A stretch of 64,000 nt of DNA from positions 21,054,001-21,118,000 of the forward strand of contig JAPQWV010000012.1 of the NCBI GenBank assembly GCA_027422505.1. The letters run 5' to 3'. The number at the start of each line of letters is the position of its first letter. Positions within the stretch are counted from its first letter, which is position 1. The notes beneath the pieces are model-generated. The model worked only from the letters and a program-made list of their open reading frames with translations. It searched no databases and had not been told where the DNA came from. The position numbers were made by a program, and so were the translations under genes. The DNA comes from Craterostigma plantagineum. Taxonomy: Eukaryota; Streptophyta; Magnoliopsida; Lamiales; Linderniaceae. Shown here piece after piece: positions 57,447 through 64,000 of the stretch.

Positions 57447-57591
57447 TGAATTGAAGGGAGGTGATAATTTTGGGGTGGAGTTTGGGGTTATTTATAAATT
57501 GGATGGGCTGAAATGGATTTTTTGAAATTTCGAATGGGGTGATGGGTAATAAATGTGTTTTTCATTTCATGCGTATTAGTTATTATAATAT

Positions 57592-57629
57592 GTTTCGCCC
57601 GCAACGGGCGATGGTATTGAAGGCACTAG
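57592..57629 (+). other. Possible Helitron 3' end
   Basis: The stem-loop CGCCCG-CAA-CGGGCG (about 57597-57611) is followed 14 nt later by CTAG and T (57626-57630). This resembles a Helitron terminus, although the spacing from hairpin to CTAG is a little longer than usual. No matching 5' end was located. Confidence 0.5.
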
Positions 57630-58510
57630 TTGTTACTCGTTTCGTTAAGTATTGAGTATCATTATTTTGTGCATTGTTATTTAATGTCTCTCTCCCTTTT
57701 GAATTGTTGAGTTTTATTGTACCTTACTTTTGAACACTAGTATCGATATAAAATTAAATGTTTGTTGTTTATCTTGCATTTTCTAAAATGAATCAAATCA
57801 TATTTGTAGTAGAGTTTGTTTCTATTTAAATGATACTACGTTCCATTTACGATTGTGCAAGATCGGGCGGTAGCGGGAAATTACCAAACTGTCCAAACGT
57901 CTTCCAAAACTTTTAAAATGGCTTGTAAAATGTATCTAAACTTTCTTCTTGTCCGCGTGGGCTTGGGACAATACACACATTCAGAGTAATTTTATCGTCT
58001 TATAATTGAAGTAGCGGGGTAAACGAGCCGAGCTCGGCTCGATTAAGTTTTATTGGGATCGCGCTCGAAAAATTGCTCGAGTTTGGCTCGGTGAAAAACA
58101 TTAAAGCTCAGCTCGGAAGACTCGACGAGCCACTAGCCCAGATATGCTCGACTAGGTTGCCAGCAAGTCAACTCGAGTTCGATTTTGACTCGAATTAAAC
58201 TTTGACCGAATTGATTGTGAGCGGCTTACGAGCAGGGTTAGTTTGCACCCATAAATTAAGCTTGATTTATCACACGTTCAAATTGAACAACTTATTGGAG
58301 GCGTGGGACCACGAACGAGTTGTGTCAGACATTTTGTATACAAAAAAGATTTGGAACCATTCAAGTTTCCGCATACAAGATTTAAAACACCGAGTCAATT
58401 TTTCTGATTGAATAGTCAAATTGCATAATTAGGCTTGTAACTGAGTTGATCTTCCATGGCTTTTTTCATTATTAGTTAATTAAGGCCAGTGTCAAATTGG
58501 ACCAGAAACA
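57630..58510. other. Intergenic, transposon-like remnants
   Basis: It includes GAGCCGAGCTCGGCTCG-type repeats (58020-58160) common in plant transposon debris. No gene is supported. Confidence 0.4.
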
Positions 58511-58518
58511 TTCATGAA

Positions 58519-59156
58519 TACGGGTGTTCAAATGTCGGTTAATTGACCGAACTGAAACTGAATTTTCGGTTCGTACCGAATACCGAACCGAAAAATTTCG
58601 GTTCGGTTTACGGTTTTTATTTTGATAACTGAAAATAATTCAGTTCGTTTCGGTTTATTACTTCGGTAAACCGAAACCGAACTGAAAACCGAATTCCTAT
58701 TTTTTTTAATATTTTTTTATATACAAACATATTACTATATAAAATATATAATGATATATTTCTATATAAATATATGTCTTAGTTAATAATATATCCACCA
58801 TATTTAATAAAATATGGAAAATATTAGGTAAATAGAAATTTTATAGTAATATATATAAATATATATATATATGATAATATAATTTATAATATAAATCAAA
58901 TTAATATATACAATAAAATATGGAAAATATGAGGTAAAAATAAAAATTTTATACAAATATATATGATAATAGATATTCATAATTTAAATCATATTAATAC
59001 TATTGTTTTTTTCTATTTTTTTACAATTCGGTTTTTTGGTCGGTTAAACGAACCGAACAGAAAAATTCGGTAAAACCGAAAACGAACCGAAATCCGGTTA
59101 ATGAAATTCTCGAATCGGACTTTCGGTGGTTCGTTATTACCAAACGAACACCTCTA
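58519..59156. mobile_element. hAT-type non-autonomous element with 8-bp target duplication
   Basis: TTCATGAA at 58511-58518 is repeated exactly at 59157-59164. The termini are TACGGGTGTTC and, inverted, TAGAGGTGTTC (9 of 11 match), the form expected of hAT TIRs. The interior has runs of CCGAACCGAAA and complements at both ends and an AT-rich middle shared with 17185-17760. It has no coding capacity and is 638 bp long. Confidence 0.85.
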
Positions 59157-59688
59157 TTCATGAACGAATATGTATAACAAACATATGGAATAAATAAATA
59201 TTGTTTTTTTACAAAAATAAAAAAAGAGTCGCGAGCTTTTATAACTACGATCAACTCGAGCCCATGGCTTTTAGTCGAGTTAGCCCATCGACTTATAAGT
59301 CGGCGGCTCGACTCATCATTCCCCTAACATAAAAAAATTTATGATCTTAACCCAAAATATTAAATTGATAATTTCAGTATTTGGACATTTACGTCATATT
59401 GTTCGTTTCCCTTCCAACAAAGGGGAATGCTCCAACTGAGTGGCATAAGCTCTCATTTCACTCTATAAAGCACCTTTGTGGAAAGACAAACCACCGATGA
59501 ATCACATTAATGGAGTAAAGCCGTAGAAACGTAAATGGCCGATTGACGACGACGCTAAGAATCAAAGCAATCAATCCCAACTTTAATGCATACCTATCTC
59601 TCTCGAGTTTGGCGACAGATGCTTTTTTATAAAAACGTCGTAGTGGAGACCACACACAGTATTAAGCTCACCGAAATTTGAGAGCAAA

Positions 59689-62414
59689 ATGGAGGCAAAC
59701 GAAGGAATGGTCGCTGGATCTGAGAAGATGAACGAGCTCGTCAGTATTCGCCATGGCTCCGATAGAGAGGTATATCAAATTTTGTTTTTTTTCCTGAATG
59801 TGTGGTGTAGTATCTTTATCGTTAGCGTATCTGATCGTCGATCGTCACTTAAGCTGCTGTGTTTCGGATTCCGAAGCTGTAGTTCTTATTCGTCAATCTC
59901 TAATTGAGTTTCCTTTTAATGGAGATAATTGCAATTCTTCTTGAACTATTTTGGACGTAGTTTTAATGCTAAATCGCCATAATCCTTGTTGTTCTAATGC
60001 AGTCAAATCCCATGAAGGAAATCAACGGCCAGCTTTGTCAGATATGTGGAGAATCTGTAGGCTTATAATGGCGAAATATTTGTTGCTTGCTATGAATGTG
60101 CGTTTCCTATCTGCAGAACTTGCTATGAATATGAGCGCAAAGATGGAAATCATGCTTGCCCACAGTGCAAAACACGATACATGAGGCATAATTGTCGGGC
60201 CTTATTTCTTTTCTTTTATTTTTCCTTTCTTAATTTTGCTTGAAAGTCATGGATGGTGTGTAAGGGGGCTTAAAGTTCACTGTATTTAAAATCATGAAGG
60301 CAGTGTTAGAGTTTATGGTGATGTCTACGAGGATGATATAGATGATCTGGACAATGCGCACGACGAGTTATCTGCATTTTCAAGGCACTAAGCCACATCT
60401 TACCAGTGGGACTCGGTATGTTGGGCTAAACCTTCGTCGATTTAGTATTTATTCACCCCGAATATCTATACGGTGGAATTGATTATATTTTGGAAGTTGA
60501 TGGTACATATTATTATAATAACAATGATACTAATCTGTGCTTAAATTGGCTCTCGCTTATGGAGCTCTAACATTGGAATGACTCTTCGTTGGCAGTGCCC
60601 TCTATGTAATGCTCTGTTTTTCATTTGGTTGAATTGCAGCAATCCTTACGATTTTTCACTAGAAGAATACTGCTTCTTCTTTCCCTCTATTCAGTCAGTT
60701 GGTGTTTGTTCATGAGTATACAAGTGTATGTATACTTATTTGTGCTTCTACTCTGCAAATAGGTCTTCGGCGAAATTACTCATTCGATGCAAGACGCTTA
60801 CTCAGTCAGAAGCACGTCGGGCCCTGCTGTTCGTCGACAGTCAGGTGGCCACCTTTCGACATGCGTCGCTTTACCTATATATTATTTTTTTCATGCATCG
60901 CCATCTGACAATGTCTTCTTAATTTCTTCAATCCCCGTTCGTATTGTAAACCCTTCCAAGGATTTGAATGCCTATGGACTTGGAAATGTTGATTGGAAAG
61001 AGAGGATCGATGTTTGGAAATCGAAGCTGACTAATCGGTACAGCGAAGGGAAGGGGGAAACTGAATTCACTGGATCAAATGGTGGAGAACATCCAATGTA
61101 AGTTGTTCCACTTAATATGCCAAATAAGGTCTAAAGGTAAATTTGATTTCTTGAGGATATCTAATCTTGATTAGTAGAAAAGACTGAAGGAACTCTTTTG
61201 ATAGATTAGCTATTGTTTTCTGTAAATTGAATTAGCAAATTGATTGTTTTGCTAACTTTTCTACGGTTTCGTACTAGGGTCGAAGATCCTCGCCAACCAT
61301 TGAGCCGCGTTGTCCCCATTCCATCTTCTCACCTAACTCCTTACCAGATTGTGATCATGCTGCGACCGATAATTCTGGGCTTTTTCTTGCAATATCGTTG
61401 TACTCATCCAGTGGGAAATGCCTATCCACTGTGGTTAACTTCAGTCATCTGCGAAATATGGTTCGCCTTGTCGTGGCTGCTCGATCAATTTCCAAAATGG
61501 TGCCCCGTTAATCGCGAGACTTATCTTGATAGACTTGCCTTGAGGTTAGTACAGTTTCTTTAAGACGACTTCTTCACCTTCTTCAGGCTATAACATTCCC
61601 TTCTTGTCCTAATTTCAGATACGATAGAGATGGTGATGTTGGAAATAGTTAGTGATCAATTAATATTAATTATTAGTCTGAATCGTTTTCTTCAGTACGT
61701 ACATTATTAAGGGGTATGACCTTTGATATTGAACAGTTATTCTATTAATAAGTTGTACTATAAAGGGTCACAATGCTTGACAATGGAAAGAGGTAACCCT
61801 ACTGAAGAGGTATTTTATATATTATAAATACATCTAGTCCCTATAGACTTTCTATTATCAGACAGAATACACACTCACATTCCCTGCAATCAAATAATAT
61901 TCTAAAACCAGTTCTTGGGAGAATTTACCGATTTTGCTGTCCGTAAGTTCTATTTGTTTTGAATATCCTGGAGGAAATTGCTATCAAACCAGCAGCAACA
62001 TAGTGGGGGCAATATTTCCTTAAGGACAGTGAAATCACGTTCAAAAACAAAGTCTTCATTACAGATAATTATCCAACAGGTGAAACATCACAGTTAGCGC
62101 CCGTCGATGTGTTTGTGAGTACCGTGGATCCTATGAAAGAGCCACCTCTTATTACCGCCAACACTGTGCTGTCCATTCTTGCCGTGGATTACCCTGTGGA
62201 CAAAGTCTCGTGCTATGTCTCTGACGATGGCTCGGCTCTGTTGACATTTGAATCCCTCTCTCAAACTGCCGAGTTCGCTAGGAAGTGGGTCCCGTTCTGC
62301 AAGAAGCACAACGTCGAGCCTCGGGCGCCCGAATTTTATTTCGCTCAGAAGATAGAAATCAAGCCTTCTTTCGTGAAGGAGCGCAGAGCAATGAAGGTGA
62401 AGAAATACGACTAG
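59689..62414 (+). pseudogene. Cellulose synthase CESA1-like pseudogene, 5' half
   Basis: The order follows plant CESA1: exon 1 59689-59769 (MEANEGMVAGSEKMNELVSI), RING-like zinc finger exon from 60003 ([39 protein letters not shown]), acidic segment (about 60305-60390), variable region with YSVRSTSGP and [14 protein letters not shown] (to 61098), first two membrane helices (61278-61544, [35 protein letters not shown]), then the GT-A start with [16 protein letters not shown] and VKERRAMK (62084-62396). Defects: a frameshift in the zinc finger at about 60063-60068, a stop after the acidic segment, a solo LTR inside an exon (61637-62078), a small in-frame loss before [11 protein letters not shown], and nothing of CESA beyond 62414, where a second copia element begins. 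It cannot encode a synthase. Confidence 0.9.
61637..62078 (+). mobile_element. Solo LTR in the CESA1-like exon
   Basis: 442 bp beginning TGTTGGAAATAG and ending ATCCAACA, with short inverted ends TGTTGGA/TCCAACA. Flanking GGTGA (61632-61636) is exactly repeated after it (62079-62083), a 5-bp target duplication. Removing it rejoins YDRDGE to [10 protein letters not shown]. Its last ~190 bp match 62475-62678. It is the product of recombination between the two LTRs of a copia insertion. Confidence 0.93.
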
Positions 62415-62474
62415 TAGATTACTGTTCTTATTCGTTTCTTTAGGTACCAATCTTTGCCGTGGGACGATTTTACA

Positions 62475-62678
62475 AACTCATTCCTTGCAATCAAATAATA
62501 TTCTAAAACTAGTTCTTGGGAGAATTTACAGATTTTGCTGTCCGTAAGTTCTATTTGTTTTGAATATCCTGGAGGAAATTGCTATCAAACCAGCAGCAAC
62601 ATAGTGGGGGCAATATTTCCTTAAGGACAGTGAAATCACGTTCAAAAACAAAGTCTTCATTACAGATAATATCTAACA
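62475..62678 (+). repeat. 5'-truncated LTR of a second copia copy
   Basis: It matches the 3' part of the solo LTR (61873-62078: ATCAAATAATATTCTAAAAC, GGAGGAAATTGCTATCAAAC, GTGAAATCACGTTCAAAAAC) with a few differences, ending ATCTAACA. Sequence following it has no canonical primer site. It directly precedes gag. Confidence 0.85.
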
Positions 62679-62699
62679 ATCTTAAGGAAATATTCTGGT

Positions 62700-64000
62700 A
62701 TGGAGGCTACTAGTTCGAAATCCATATTCAACAAGATGATTGATTCTGATGTCAAACTGGATCGCTTTGATGGGACAAATTTTACTCGCTGGAAAGACAA
62801 GTTACTTTTCCTTCTCACTGAACTGGGAGTTGCATATCTGCTAAGTGGAAATCTTCCTACAATTCCTGAACCATCTGACGATGATACGGAGGAGATCAAA
62901 TCAGCACGCAAGAAACGCCAAGAAGATGAAGTTCGTTGCAGAGGGTACATACTTAACGCTTTATCAGATAGACTTTATGATCTATTTCGTTCGTCCGACT
63001 CGCCACAAGAAATCTGGACTGCTCTGGAAAATAAGTACACATCTGAAAAGCAAGGTACCGATAGATTCTTAAGCATGAAATTTTTTGAATTCCAAATAAT
63101 CGACAATAAGCCTGTTATGGATCAAGTAGATGAATTACTTGTCTTGGTTTCAAGACTCAAGGATCTAAAAATAGAAGTGTCTGAACAGTTACAAGTGGCT
63201 GCTGTAATTGCAAAATTACCGGTCACTTGGAATAATTACAGAAAAAAGCTGTTACACACTTCTGAGGATTTTACCATAGACCAACTCATAAAGCATATTC
63301 GAATTGAAGAAGAAACTCGCATTCGCGAGAAAAAGTTCGCTTTAGAATCTGGTTCTAAGGTTAATTATCTTGAGTCTAGTAAAATTAATTCTGGAAAGAA
63401 AAGAAAGTTTGGTGACATTTCAATTGACAATTCGACCAACGGCAAGAAAAGCAAGCAATGTTATTTCTGCGGAAAAAAGGGTCATTTTAAGAAGGAGTGC
63501 AGATTCTTCAAGAAAGTTAAAAGGGAGGAAAACATTTCTGCTCCAAAGAAAGCAAATATTGTTGAAGGTCCAACAAGTTCACCGGATATTGTTGCTATGA
63601 TTGCTGATCTTAAAATAAGCATGATAACAGAATGCAATGCGATGACAATTGACAAATCTGGTGATTGGTGGTATGATTCCGGAGCTACCGTTCATGTCTG
63701 TAATGACAAGAGTTTTTTCAAGAATTATGAGGTTGCTGGAAAAGAAGAAAAGGTCTTGATGGGGAATCATGATACTGCCAATGTACTTGGAAAAGGAACA
63801 GTAGAACTACAATTCACATCCGGAAAGAAGATGATCTTAATGAACGTACTCCATGTACCTGATGTGAGGAAGAATCTGGTCTCGGCGAGTTTGCTGTGCA
63901 AGAAAGGCTTGAAGGCTGTCTTAGAGGCAGAAAAACTTATAATATCTAGAAATGGTGTATTTGTAGGACAAGGTAACAAAATTGAAATTGACTTGTTTGT
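62700..64000 (+). CDS. Copia gag-pol polyprotein, partial (runs off the window)
   Basis: The frame is open from ATG 62700 through base 64000 with no stop (433 codons seen). It contains a gag N-terminal domain (VKLDRFDGTNFTRWKDKLLF; FFEFQIIDNKPVMDQVDELL), a CCHC zinc knuckle (CYFCGKKGHFKKEC, about residue 253), an aspartic protease with DSGA (WWYDSGATVHVC, about 325), then the start of the GAG-pre-integrase region (LHVPDVRKNLVSASLL). Gag and pol share one frame, as in typical copia elements. Codons look intact, so this copy may be younger than the SIRE-type one, but its 5' LTR is truncated and it lacks a visible primer site. Confidence 0.9.
   Translation, partial: MEATSSKSIFNKMIDSDVKLDRFDGTNFTRWKDKLLFLLTELGVAYLLSGNLPTIPEPSDDDTEEIKSARKKRQEDEVRCRGYILNALSDRLYDLFRSSDSPQEIWTALENKYTSEKQGTDRFLSMKFFEFQIIDNKPVMDQVDELLVLVSRLKDLKIEVSEQLQVAAVIAKLPVTWNNYRKKLLHTSEDFTIDQLIKHIRIEEETRIREKKFALESGSKVNYLESSKINSGKKRKFGDISIDNSTNGKKSKQCYFCGKKGHFKKECRFFKKVKREENISAPKKANIVEGPTSSPDIVAMIADLKISMITECNAMTIDKSGDWWYDSGATVHVCNDKSFFKNYEVAGKEEKVLMGNHDTANVLGKGTVELQFTSGKKMILMNVLHVPDVRKNLVSASLLCKKGLKAVLEAEKLIISRNGVFVGQGNKIEIDLF

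Overview
This window is nuclear DNA of a flowering plant, almost certainly a eudicot. The evidence is split genes with GT-AG introns, chloroplast-targeted proteins, a cellulose synthase relative and dense plant transposons; no species can be named from the sequence. Exon coordinates are hand-placed from splice sites and reading-frame continuity.

Layout: (1) 1-6.5 kb holds dead retrotransposons: a LINE remnant, the 3' end of a Ty3/gypsy element, and a 3.4-kb palindrome of two near-identical 1.57-kb LTRs in opposite orientation around a 301-bp AT-rich centre that carries a tRNA-Asp-type primer binding site. A 200-bp element with 25-bp terminal inverted repeats abuts it. (2) 7.4-9.1 kb is an FKBP20-2-type thylakoid-lumen immunophilin (+), followed by a 260-bp tandem array. 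(3) 11.1-15.7 kb is a SWIB/Plus-3/GYF chromatin protein gene (-) with five tandem copies of one exon and a probable U12-type AT-AA intron. (4) 17.2-28.0 kb is a hAT-like fragment and a 10-kb SIRE-type Ty1/copia element (-) with an extra env-like region; it is disabled by stops, frameshifts and an RT deletion. (5) 29.9-31.7 kb is a MULE transposase fragment and a GC-rich minisatellite. (6) 32.5-37.1 kb is a three-RRM hnRNP Q/R-like gene (+). (7) 39.4-45.3 kb is a Helitron whose Rep-helicase gene lost its catalytic middle by an in-frame deletion but which keeps an RPA-like gene. (8) 45.7-47.4 kb is a plastid DAD1-like phospholipase A1 (+) whose only apparent intron looks transposon-derived. (9) 48.6-49.7 kb is a foldback element with target duplication. 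(10) 52-62.4 kb holds a decayed sugar-phosphate translocator gene, a 219-bp satellite-like array, a DUF1677 gene with a possible second Helitron end, a hAT-type element with 8-bp target duplication, and a CESA1-like pseudogene split by a solo LTR with perfect 5-bp target duplication. (11) From 62.5 kb a second copia family begins, with an open gag-pol frame running off the window.

The apparently functional host genes (FKBP20-2, SWIB/Plus-3/GYF, hnRNP, PLA1, DUF1677) are unrelated single genes; no operon-like or biosynthetic cluster is visible. The biology of the window is mainly mobile DNA reshaping genes: exon multiplication, probable intron gain, gene killing by insertion, and self-inverted retroelement structures. 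No clearly novel multi-gene system was found. The strongest candidates for something undescribed are the LTR palindrome, the exon array, the transposon-derived intron and the Rep-deleted, RPA-retaining Helitron.
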